From a bacterium (lineage in GTDB: Bacteria > Methylomirabilota > Methylomirabilia > Methylomirabilales > 2-02-FULL-66-22): a DNA stretch of 64,000 nt. The position numbers and the translations under genes were made by a program. This document shows positions 51,571 to 60,144 of this stretch, piece after piece (position 1 is the first letter of the stretch; each line of letters begins with the position of its first letter). The notes below the pieces were generated by a model, which ran no database searches, was not told where the DNA came from, and saw only the letters and a list, made by a program, of their open reading frames with translations. The stretch lies in assembly GCA_029580855.1 (NCBI GenBank), contig JAKPQH010000146.1, forward strand, positions 102,419 to 166,418, read 5' to 3'.

Positions 51571-52641
51571 TTACGCCCGCCAGACATCGTCCAGGCGGAG
51601 GTGCAACTCCCGGCTCATGCCCTCCAGGGCCTCGACGACGTTGGGGCGCAGCGGGATGCCGTTGGCGCTGCGCTCCCGGTACGTCATGTTCCCGCGCTCG
51701 CCGGGGTACCGGACGCGACCCGCGCCTTCCACCGTCGGCGTGGCGTGCAGCTTCTCGATCATGGCATCCATGAGATCGGCGAAATCGCCCCCGGTCGGAA
51801 ACGCGTCGATCCGCAGCGCGCCGAAGACATGCGTGTGTGCCCCCTTCCGCCGGAACATGCTTCCCCCATCGCCGGAGAGCAGGCCGGTGAGGATATCGGA
51901 GAGGAGCAAAAGTCCGAATCCCTTGTGGACTCCGTTGGCGGCGGTGCTCCCCAGGGGAAGGATGGCTCCCTCCGTCGCGAAGTAGACGGTCGGGTCCGTG
52001 ATGGGGCGCCCTTCCGAGTCGATCGCCCATCCCTCGGGCATCGTTTTCCCCTGCCACTGGAGCATGTGCAGCTTGTTGGCGATGGCCATGGTAGGCGCCA
52101 TGTCCAGCACGAAGGGGCCGTGCGTCTTCCCGGGCGCGGCAAAGGCCAGCACGTTGTTCCCGATCAGGCGTCCTTTGCCGCCGGGCGCGGCCACCGTCGA
52201 GCCGCCGGAAGAGGAATGCATGCCGATCATACCCTGGGCCGCCGCCATCAGCACGTAATACGCTCCCGCGCCGGAGTGATTGCTGTTGCAGGCGGTTGCC
52301 CACCCGGTGCCGTAGACCTTCGCCATCCGGAGGCACTCCTCCATGGCGCGGTGGCTCACCACGGGCCCGAGCCCGTTATCGCCGTCCACCGACGCCGTGG
52401 TGGGACTCCCCACCGATATGGTTATATCGGGCCGCGGATTGATGCCGCCGGATCGGAGCCCCTGAATATAGCCCCCGAGGTTCATGACCCCGTGCGAATC
52501 GATGCCGCGCAGATCGGCATCGACGAGGATCTTGGCCGCCAGATCCGCGTCGCCGGCGGGCACCGCCGCGGCTTGAAACGCCGCTGAGGCGAATCGGACG
52601 AGCTTCTGCGGGTCTGCTTTCCTCGGCGTGTCGCTCTTCAT
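51571..52641 (-). CDS. Ldh2/malate-lactate dehydrogenase family oxidoreductase (third copy)
   Basis: This 356-residue member has KILVDADLRGIDSHGVMNLGGYIQGL (catalytic histidine in DSHG), ACNSNHSGAGAYYVLMAAAQGMIGM and EGWAIDSEGRPITDPTVYFATEGAILPLG. It differs clearly from the other two copies, so these are divergent paralogues rather than recent duplicates. It lies upstream of the amidohydrolase on the same strand. Confidence 0.86.
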   Translation of the reverse strand: MKSDTPRKADPQKLVRFASAAFQAAAVPAGDADLAAKILVDADLRGIDSHGVMNLGGYIQGLRSGGINPRPDITISVGSPTTASVDGDNGLGPVVSHRAMEECLRMAKVYGTGWATACNSNHSGAGAYYVLMAAAQGMIGMHSSSGGSTVAAPGGKGRLIGNNVLAFAAPGKTHGPFVLDMAPTMAIANKLHMLQWQGKTMPEGWAIDSEGRPITDPTVYFATEGAILPLGSTAANGVHKGFGLLLLSDILTGLLSGDGGSMFRRKGAHTHVFGALRIDAFPTGGDFADLMDAMIEKLHATPTVEGAGRVRYPGERGNMTYRERSANGIPLRPNVVEALEGMSRELHLRLDDVWRA

Positions 52642-53138
52642 CTCGGGCCTCCTGTGGCGGCGGCCGCTTGTCTACGTCGGCCGCCGTGCGCTGTGCGGTG
52701 CCTGAAGCGCGCCGAAGCGGTGACACCGGTGGGTCGGCGCCGGTCGGGCGTGTGGATCGTTGATGGCGTCGGGCGCCGGCAGGAGAGCCTTGTCGGCGCA
52801 GCGGGACGGCGTTGGAATCGTAGCATCTGGGCGTGGATCACGGCGGTGTCTTGTGAGAGGCACCAAACAAGAAGGGCATCCGTTGCAGCCGGGGCGCGAG
52901 TGCTGGGGTGGCTTTCCAGCCCGCTGTCACCGTTACCGGGGCCCTGGCTCGGATACCCTGGTTTGAAGATACTGTACCTATGGTCGCGAGGCAAGCGGAA
53001 ATCTGCGTCTACAAGGATGACGCCTTTCCGGTGGCCCGAGCGGCTCGGCGCCCGGCACGTCGTGCGGGCGACGGTGGACGGGCGAGCGATGCCCCGCCGG
53101 CCGGCGTTGCCGCGGGGAGGTGATCGTCGGTCCAAGCT
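52642..53138. other. Intergenic region
   Basis: About 500 bp without a recognisable gene, RNA or repeat. Short open frames here have no homology I can identify. Confidence 0.35.
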
Positions 53139-53777
53139 CTACGCTTTGGGATCGGCCGGGGTGGCGGCCGCGCCCCGCCGCTGGTCCCGCCACGCATACT
53201 CCATCTGCCGCGCCGTACGCACGGCGAGCTCGTGTCCGGCCAGCCGCGCCACGAGGTGCAGGCTCATGTCCAATCCCGCCGCGACGCCCGCCGAGGTGAC
53301 GACCGCGCCGTCCTCGACCCAGCGCACGCCTTGCACCAGTCGGGTGCCCGGCGCCTTCACCCGCAGTTGCGCGAGATCCTCCCAGTGCGTCGTCGCCGCC
53401 TTCCCCTTGAGGAGCCCGGCCCGGGCGAGCAGAAACGCGCCCGTGCCCACGCCGGCCGTCACCTCCGCGGTGGCGGCTCGCGCGGCCACCCAGGCGATCA
53501 CCCGGGGCCGCTCGAGCTCCTCCGTGACCACGCCCCCGGGGACGACGAGCACGTCGATGTGCGGATGGTCGGCGAACGACCAGTGCGGCTGGACGACCAG
53601 GCCGCCTCGGGCGGTGACGGGGCGCGGCGAGGCGCCCACCGTGAGAACCTGAAATGGCGGCTCCGCACCCGCCTGCGCGCGGCAGACCACACGGCCGGCC
53701 GTGGCGAACACCTCGAAGGGCCCGGCGAAATCCAGGACCTCGACCCCGTCGAAAACGTAGATGCACACCGTACGCAC
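53139..53777 (-). CDS. DJ-1/PfpI family protein lacking the nucleophile cysteine
   Basis: This 212-residue DJ-1-superfamily protein is close to the N-terminal domain of GlxA-type proteins and isonitrile hydratases: VCIYVFDGVEVLDFAGPFEVF at the start and DVLVVPGGVVTEELERPRVI in the middle. The nucleophile elbow, normally VCTGAFLLA, reads VGTGAFLLARAGLLKGKAATTHW, so the cysteine is replaced by glycine 111. No AraC DNA-binding domain follows. The enzyme is likely inactive or has changed role. The preceding gene is a methyltransferase on the same strand, 47 bp away. Confidence 0.82.
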   Translation of the reverse strand: MRTVCIYVFDGVEVLDFAGPFEVFATAGRVVCRAQAGAEPPFQVLTVGASPRPVTARGGLVVQPHWSFADHPHIDVLVVPGGVVTEELERPRVIAWVAARAATAEVTAGVGTGAFLLARAGLLKGKAATTHWEDLAQLRVKAPGTRLVQGVRWVEDGAVVTSAGVAAGLDMSLHLVARLAGHELAVRTARQMEYAWRDQRRGAAATPADPKA

Positions 53778-53824
53778 CGGATCCGCTCCCCGTCGGCCGG
53801 CTCAACGCCCGCGCCGCCGAGCCG

Positions 53825-54628
53825 TCATCGCACGCCGACGGCCTTGAAAAACGTGTAGCAGAACGTCCCGTCGTCCTCCGCCGTGCGGGAGAGGTCGCGG
53901 ATGCCCTTGCGCCACGATTCCGCGTCGATCAGCCCCTGGCGGATCGCCTGCTCGCCGACCCCGTCCACCATGGTCGTGAAGGTCTTGCGGATAAACCCGT
54001 CCACCAGCGCCGGGCGGCTGGCATCGGCGTACACCATGCGCGGGGACACGCGCACATCCCGCACACCGGCCCGGACGAGCAGCGGGTACAGGCGGCGGCC
54101 GATGAGCGCGTCGCCTCCCGCGCGCCGTTGGAGATCCACCAGGCATCCGATGGCTCGGCGCGCGTCCTCGCTGTCGGGGTGGAAGTACGCCGACCCGTGA
54201 TCCCCTTCGATGACCGTGAGCGTACCCCCCGGCCGCAGGACGCGTCGCAGCTGGGCCAGCGCCGCCTCCGGCCGCGCCAGATGCTCCAGGACGAAGCACA
54301 CGAACGCGTGATCGAACCGCCCGTCGGGGAAGGGCAGCGAGAAGATATCGGCCGCGAGAAACGTGACATTCCGCAGACCCGCCCCCTGCACCCGCGCGCT
54401 CGCCCGTCTCAGGGAGTCGGACGAGATGTCGACGGACATGAAATCGGCCTGCGGGCTCCTGGCGGCCAGCGTAACGGTTTGTGCTCCGACCCCGCACCCC
54501 GCTTCCAGGACCAGGCTCCCGGCGGGATAGGCGGTGTCGCGGTGGAGCAGCTCGGTCAATGTGGACGCCTGATCGAGGAGACGGGCGGCTTCCCCCTCCG
54601 CGTAGCCGTGGACGTATCCGGGCGCCAT
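53825..54628 (-). CDS. Class I SAM-dependent methyltransferase
   Basis: This 267-residue protein has motif I VLEAGCGVGAQTVTLAAR near 40-57, an acidic strand-2 end MSVDIS, and HAFVCFVLEHLARPEAALAQLRRVLRPGGTLTVIEGDHG for the later motifs. This is the Methyltransf_11/25 fold of small-molecule methyltransferases. The target is unknown. Its stop is 47 bp before the DJ-1-like gene. Confidence 0.83.
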   Translation of the reverse strand: MAPGYVHGYAEGEAARLLDQASTLTELLHRDTAYPAGSLVLEAGCGVGAQTVTLAARSPQADFMSVDISSDSLRRASARVQGAGLRNVTFLAADIFSLPFPDGRFDHAFVCFVLEHLARPEAALAQLRRVLRPGGTLTVIEGDHGSAYFHPDSEDARRAIGCLVDLQRRAGGDALIGRRLYPLLVRAGVRDVRVSPRMVYADASRPALVDGFIRKTFTTMVDGVGEQAIRQGLIDAESWRKGIRDLSRTAEDDGTFCYTFFKAVGVR

Positions 54629-54670
54629 GGCGTCACCCCACCAGACGGCGAAAAGAACGCGCGCCGCGCG

Positions 54671-56524
54671 TCATCGCCCGCCCCACAGCGCGTCGCGCAG
54701 CCCGGAGGAGCGCGCCAGGCGGCGGCCGACGGCGGCTTCGAAGACGGGCCGGGTGCCCCAGACCTCGACGCGGGCGCGGCCCCGCGTCACGGCGGTGTAG
54801 ATCAGCTCGCGGGTCGTCACCGGACTGGCCTGGCCGGGGAGGATCAGGACGATCTCCTCCGCCTCGGAGCCCTGGCTCTTGTGGACCGTGGCGGCAAACG
54901 CGGTCTCGTGCTCGGGCAGGCGCGTCGGCGGCAGGCGGCGCGGGCGGCCGTCGGCGGCGCGGAAGAACACCCGCAGCCCGTCGTCCGCCATCGGATCGCG
55001 GAGCGTCACGCCGAGGTCGCCGTTGAAGAGCCGGAGGCTGTGGTCGTTCGCCGTGACCAGCACGGGCCGGCCGTGGTACCAGGGGTGCCGCGGACGCATC
55101 GCCCCCCGGGACTCCAGGCAGGTCGCGACGTGCTCGTTCAGCGCCTCGACCCCGTACGGACCGGTGCGGTGGGCGCAGAGCACGCGGAACCGGTCCAGGG
55201 CCGCCAGCGCCGCCTCCGGGGTCCCGGCCGCCAGGTATGCGCCGAGCCGGTCGGCCTTCTCCGCGAGACGCGGCGGGAGATCCCGGGGCGACTCCAGGGA
55301 GCGCCAGGCGACATCCGCGTAGGCGCCGCCCGCGAGAAGCTCCAGGGCCGCGGGCCCGTCTCCCAGATTCACGAGGTTCGCCAGGCGGCCGATCCCGCTG
55401 TCCCGGTCGAAACGATAGCTCCGCGTCAGCTCCACGACGGCGTCGCGGATCGGCGGTCCGTCTGCCGATCCGCCGCGCGGCGCCGCGCCGTCGGCTTCCG
55501 CGGGGTCCCGGCCGGTCGCCTCGCTGACCCGGCGCCGGAACCCCGCGGAGAACCCCGGCGCCTCGCCGCAGATGTCGCCCAGCACCGCGCCCGCCTCCAC
55601 CGAGGCGAGCTGGTCCTTGTCCCCCAGAAGGATGAGGCGGGCCGCTCTCGGCACGGCGCGGACCAGCTTGGCCATGAGGGCGAGGTCCACCATCGAGGCC
55701 TCGTCGACGACGAGGACGTCCACCGGCAGCGGTTCGTCCCCATCGTGTCGGAAGGCCAGCGAACCCGGCCGGACGCCGAGCAGTCGGTGGATCGTCGTCG
55801 CCTCGACGGGGATGGCGTCGCGAATGCGCGGTTCGACCGGCAGTGCTGCCCGGCTGGCGCGGAGAGCCTCCTGCATCCGGACGGCGGCTTTCCCCGTGGG
55901 AGCCGCCAGCGCCATGCGGAGGGGGGTATCCGCCCCCTCCAGCAGCAGGGCGAGGATCCGCACCACGGTGGTGGTCTTGCCCGTTCCCGGGCCGCCGGAG
56001 ATGACCGTGAACCGCTTCAGCGCGGCCACGGCCGCGGCGAGGCGCTGCCGGTCGGCGGCGCCCGCCGTGGCCGGAAAGAGCCGATCGAGTCCGGCTCGCA
56101 GCCGCTGCGGGTCCACGTCCGCCGGATCGTCGGCGACTCGTGCCTGGAGATCCAGCGCCAGCGCGTGCTCGTACGCCCAGTAGCGGTGTAGGTACAGGCG
56201 CCCGGCGTCGTCCAGGATGAGCGGCGCGAACTCGCCGGGTCGCCCCACCACGGGGTGGCGCCGCAGCGCCTCGCACCAGGCGGACGCCGGCGGGAGCAGG
56301 CCCGCCGCGGCCCCCCCCGCTCGGCCCAGCAGATCCGAGGCGGCGTCGGGCAGGCTCACGCAGACGTGTCCCTGGCCCGTGGCGGCGCAGACCAGGCGTG
56401 CGGCCAACCCGAGCAGGGGATCCGCGTCCCCGCTCAGGCGGGTCAGCAACCGCGCCAGGTGCGCGTCCAGACCCCCCGTCTCGGAGAATCCGGGCTCCCC
56501 GTGCTCCTCGGCCGGTCCGCTCAT
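54671..56524 (-). CDS. recD: Exodeoxyribonuclease V subunit alpha (RecD)
   Basis: This 5'-3' helicase subunit of RecBCD has 617 residues, close to the E. coli length of 608. Walker A ISGGPGTGKTTTVVRIL lies at about 175-191; VVDEASMVDLALMAKL, LGDKDQLASVEAGAVLGDI, VHKSQGSEAEEIVLILPG and YTAVTRGRARV follow. The ATG overlaps the recB stop (TCAT on the plus strand at 56521-56524), giving an ATGA coupling. Confidence 0.95.
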   Translation of the reverse strand: MSGPAEEHGEPGFSETGGLDAHLARLLTRLSGDADPLLGLAARLVCAATGQGHVCVSLPDAASDLLGRAGGAAAGLLPPASAWCEALRRHPVVGRPGEFAPLILDDAGRLYLHRYWAYEHALALDLQARVADDPADVDPQRLRAGLDRLFPATAGAADRQRLAAAVAALKRFTVISGGPGTGKTTTVVRILALLLEGADTPLRMALAAPTGKAAVRMQEALRASRAALPVEPRIRDAIPVEATTIHRLLGVRPGSLAFRHDGDEPLPVDVLVVDEASMVDLALMAKLVRAVPRAARLILLGDKDQLASVEAGAVLGDICGEAPGFSAGFRRRVSEATGRDPAEADGAAPRGGSADGPPIRDAVVELTRSYRFDRDSGIGRLANLVNLGDGPAALELLAGGAYADVAWRSLESPRDLPPRLAEKADRLGAYLAAGTPEAALAALDRFRVLCAHRTGPYGVEALNEHVATCLESRGAMRPRHPWYHGRPVLVTANDHSLRLFNGDLGVTLRDPMADDGLRVFFRAADGRPRRLPPTRLPEHETAFAATVHKSQGSEAEEIVLILPGQASPVTTRELIYTAVTRGRARVEVWGTRPVFEAAVGRRLARSSGLRDALWGGR

Positions 56525-59500
56525 CGAGCGCCCCCCTCCGCGAAGTAGCGGTCGAGCGCGTCCATCACGGCCTCGGATGGCCGGTCGCGGTAGACGCCAA
56601 AGTCGGCGCCCCGCGCCGGATCCATCCCGCGGACGAAGAGGTAGAACACGCCTCCGAAGTCCCGCCCGTACCGGAACCCCGGCAGCCGCCGGGCCAGATA
56701 CCGGACGAGCGCCACGGTGTAGATCAGGTACTGGAGATCGTAGGTCTCGCGGGCCATCACTTGGGGCAGCCGTTCCGCGCGGTAGGCGTCCGGGCCGTCG
56801 CCCAGCCAGTTCGACTTGTAGTCCACAAGATAATAGCGGCCGCCCGCCTCGAAGACCAGGTCCATGGAGCCGGTCATGTATCCCCGCACCGGATCGAAGG
56901 TGATCCCCGCGATCGGCCCGCCCGCCGCGCCGTCTCCCTCGCGCGGGCGCAGCCGGCGGGCCAGCCCGCCGGGGTCCAGATGCGCCACCGGATAGTGGAA
57001 GACCATCTCGTCCCGCCGCGCCTCTCGCGTCACGCGGCCGAGGCAGAGACCGCCCGCGGCGTCCAGCGGGGTCCGCAGGACCCCGTCGACCATGTCCGCC
57101 ACGGCGTCCCGCCAGCCGCCGTCAAAGCCGTGCTCGCGGAGCGCGCGCGCCGCCGCCGCCTCCACGGCGGCGCGGTCGGCCCCCGCGAAATCCAGCGAGG
57201 CGAAGAGCGCGTGCATGAAGATCCCGGCTCGGACGCCGCGCGGGAACTCGGCGATATCGGCGGGGGGCCGGGCGGGCGGCGGGGGCCGCCTGCCCCGCTC
57301 CGGCGCGGGAGCGGCGTCGTAATCCCGCGCCTCGCGATGGCTGCCCGCCGTGAGCCCGGAAAAGCTGGTCACCTGCCAGCCCCGGGGGATCCTCCCGGTG
57401 AACGGTCGTGCATGGAGCGGCTCCGGGACCGGCGCCGGCGGGCGGATGGCGGGCGGCGGAGCCGGAGACAACCGCTCCACCGCGATCGTGCCGCCGGCGC
57501 GGTCCGCAAGCCTTGCGAGGTCCGCGAGCACCTCGCGGTCTGCGAGCGCGCGCGCCCGCCTCCGGACCTCCGCGGCGCAGTCCGCGCCCGGCGCCGGGGC
57601 CGCCGGTTGATGCAGGAGGTAGGCCAGGCCGGAGCACTCGCCCCCGTTGACATTCCCCCACACCACCGTGCAGCGATGCTCCGCGCGCGTGATGGCGACG
57701 TAGCAAAGCCGCAGGTGCTCCGCCAGGGCTTCGCGCTCGGCCAGCGCCCGCGCCTCCTCGATCCGATCCGATCCCGCATCCAACGTGACCCGATCGTTCG
57801 CCTCGGGATCGTGGAACAGGATGCCCAGCCCCTCGTCCCGGCTCCTCAGCGACACATCCCACAGGAACGGGCAGAACACCAGCGGGTACTGGAGGCCCTT
57901 GCTCTTGTGGATGGTGGCGATCTTCACCAGGTTCTCGTCGCTCTCCAGGCGAAGCTGCGCCTCCTCGGGCGTCGGCGCCTCGCGCTGCCGGCGCGTGGAG
58001 AGCCAGTCGATCAGCCCCCCCATGCCCAGGCGGTCCGCCGCGGCCGCCGTCTGCAGCAGCTCCGTGAGGTGCAGCACGTTGGTGAGCCGCCGCTCGCCGT
58101 CCTCGAATCGGAGCAGCCGCGCCGCCGCGCCCTCCGCCTTCATCAACCGGCGGAACATCTGGACGAACCCCTGATCCCGCCAGATCGCCTGATACTCCAG
58201 GAAGGCGCCCGCACGCGCCTCCCAGCCCGCCTCGTCCTCGCCCAGCGCCTCCAGCGCGTCTCCGCGGAGACCGAAGAGGTCCGTGGCCAGCGCGGCCCGC
58301 ACGAGCCCCTCGCGACCGGGCTGCGCCACCGCCAAGAGGACGCGCTCGATCTCGGCCGCCTCGTGCGACGCAAAGACGCTCGCCTCGCCCAGCTGGACGC
58401 TGCCGACCCCGCGCGCGAGGAGCGCCTCTCGGATCCGGTCCGCCTGGGCATTGGTGCGCACCAGGACCGCGATGTCCCCCCCGCGGAGCGCCGTGTCCCC
58501 GATCCGGGCCTCGCCGCCGTCGGCGGCCGCGAGGAGCCGCGCGATCTCGTCCGCCGTGGCCCGGATGGCCGCCTCCGCGGCCCTGCCCTTCGGCAGCGGC
58601 TGGCTGTCATCGGGTCGGGACAAGCACCAGAAGCGGAGCGGCGCCGCATCGTCCCCCGTCACGACCAGCGGTGTCCGGTCTTTCTCCGCGGGCCGCACCG
58701 GGTGAAACGCGATCTCGTCCGCGAGGAACGGCCGCGCTACCCCGCCGAACAGCGCGTTCACCGCCCCGATCAGACCGGGGGTGGAGCGCCAGTTCCGGGC
58801 CAGCGTCCGCCTCGCGTCCGCGTCCCGGCCCGCCGCAAGATAGGCGAAGACGTCGGCGCCCCGGAACCCGAAGATGGCCTGCTTGGGATCGCCCACCAGA
58901 AAGACGGGGAGACCGCTCCCGCCGTAGATCCGCGAGAAGATCCGGTACTGGACGGGGTCGGTGTCCTGAAACTCGTCGATCAGCGCCGCCGCGTATCGCC
59001 GGCGGAGGCCGGCGGCCAGCGGTGTGCCGTGCGGGCCCTCCAGCGCCCGCTCCAGCCGCAGCAGGAGATCCTGGTAGGCCACCAGCTGGCGGCGCGCCTT
59101 GCGGGCGGCCAGCTCCCGCCGGCAGTGCTCCAGCAGGTCCAGTTGCAGCCTCTTGGCCCGGAAGTCCAGGACGGGCGCCAGCGCCCGCCGGGCCTCCACC
59201 AGCCGCTCGCAGGCGGTGAAGGCCGGGTGGACCGGCGGCGTGCCCCCTTTTTTCACCGCGCCCCGCAGCGCCCCGGCGGCGAACTTCTCGAGGCGGCCGC
59301 ACCAGACGACGCGCGGCTCGACCGGTCGAAAAAACGCGTCGATCTCCTCCAGCCAGCCCGGCAGCGAGCCCGGCGGATACTTCGTCCCATTCAGCGACCG
59401 TTGGCCGCACAGCAGGGACTCGATCGCCGCCCGATCCGCCTGCCAGGTCGCGCGGGTCTCGCGGTAGCGGGTCTCGTACCGCGATTCGGCCTCGCCTGCC

Positions 59501-60144
59501 GCGGGGGGCGGGGCGGGCGGGCGGATGGCGAACGGCGGCCGCCGCAGATAGGGCCCGACCGTATTGGCCAGGCTCTCCGGCGTCCAGCCGCGCCCGACCA
59601 GGTCCCCGACCAGCAGCCGAGAGCCGTCGTACAGTCTCGTCCGCCAGAAATCGTCCACGACCTCCTGGAGGATCTCGCCTTCGTCGGGAATCAGCTCGAC
59701 CTCGAAGGGTTGGCCGCTCTCAAAGGCACTGTCCCTGAGAATCCGCTGGCAGAATCCGTGGATCGTGAGGATGACCGCCTCGTCGAACCCCTGCACCGCC
59801 CGGGCGAGGCGACGGGCGGTGGCGGCGCGCTGGGGATGCCGTGCCAGCAAGCCGACCAGTACCGTATCCGCGGGGTCGGCCGATGCCCCGCGGAGAAAGG
59901 CCCGGCGCGCCGTCTCCAGCCGCGCGCGGATCCGATCGCGCAGCTCCGCGGTGGCGGCCACCGTGAAGGTGACGACGAGGATCCGATCAACGGTCAGCTC
60001 CTTCTCCAGCAGCAGCCGCAGATACAGATCCGCCAGCGTGTGGGTCTTCCCGGTCCCGGCGCTGGCCTCGATGAGGCGCAGGCCCTCCAGGGGTTCCGCC
60101 AGGATGTCCAGCGGCAGAGTGCGGCCGCGCGTCCCGGCGGTCAT
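56521..60144 (-). CDS. recB: Exodeoxyribonuclease V subunit beta (RecB)
   Basis: This 1207-residue 3'-5' helicase-nuclease starts at ATG 60144, overlapping the recC stop by ATGA; the frame is open upstream only as a shadow of recC. Helicase motifs: EASAGTGKTHTLADLYLRLL near 26-45, ALIDEFQDTDPVQYRIF, GDPKQAIFGFRGADVFAYLA, TIHKSKGLQYPLVFCPFLW and VAITRAEHRCTVVW. The C-terminal nuclease is intact: GSMDLVFEAGGRYYLVDYKSNWLG with D1095, D1108 and K1110. It processes double-strand ends and degrades foreign linear DNA. Confidence 0.95.
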   Translation of the reverse strand: MTAGTRGRTLPLDILAEPLEGLRLIEASAGTGKTHTLADLYLRLLLEKELTVDRILVVTFTVAATAELRDRIRARLETARRAFLRGASADPADTVLVGLLARHPQRAATARRLARAVQGFDEAVILTIHGFCQRILRDSAFESGQPFEVELIPDEGEILQEVVDDFWRTRLYDGSRLLVGDLVGRGWTPESLANTVGPYLRRPPFAIRPPAPPPAAGEAESRYETRYRETRATWQADRAAIESLLCGQRSLNGTKYPPGSLPGWLEEIDAFFRPVEPRVVWCGRLEKFAAGALRGAVKKGGTPPVHPAFTACERLVEARRALAPVLDFRAKRLQLDLLEHCRRELAARKARRQLVAYQDLLLRLERALEGPHGTPLAAGLRRRYAAALIDEFQDTDPVQYRIFSRIYGGSGLPVFLVGDPKQAIFGFRGADVFAYLAAGRDADARRTLARNWRSTPGLIGAVNALFGGVARPFLADEIAFHPVRPAEKDRTPLVVTGDDAAPLRFWCLSRPDDSQPLPKGRAAEAAIRATADEIARLLAAADGGEARIGDTALRGGDIAVLVRTNAQADRIREALLARGVGSVQLGEASVFASHEAAEIERVLLAVAQPGREGLVRAALATDLFGLRGDALEALGEDEAGWEARAGAFLEYQAIWRDQGFVQMFRRLMKAEGAAARLLRFEDGERRLTNVLHLTELLQTAAAADRLGMGGLIDWLSTRRQREAPTPEEAQLRLESDENLVKIATIHKSKGLQYPLVFCPFLWDVSLRSRDEGLGILFHDPEANDRVTLDAGSDRIEEARALAEREALAEHLRLCYVAITRAEHRCTVVWGNVNGGECSGLAYLLHQPAAPAPGADCAAEVRRRARALADREVLADLARLADRAGGTIAVERLSPAPPPAIRPPAPVPEPLHARPFTGRIPRGWQVTSFSGLTAGSHREARDYDAAPAPERGRRPPPPARPPADIAEFPRGVRAGIFMHALFASLDFAGADRAAVEAAAARALREHGFDGGWRDAVADMVDGVLRTPLDAAGGLCLGRVTREARRDEMVFHYPVAHLDPGGLARRLRPREGDGAAGGPIAGITFDPVRGYMTGSMDLVFEAGGRYYLVDYKSNWLGDGPDAYRAERLPQVMARETYDLQYLIYTVALVRYLARRLPGFRYGRDFGGVFYLFVRGMDPARGADFGVYRDRPSEAVMDALDRYFAEGGAR

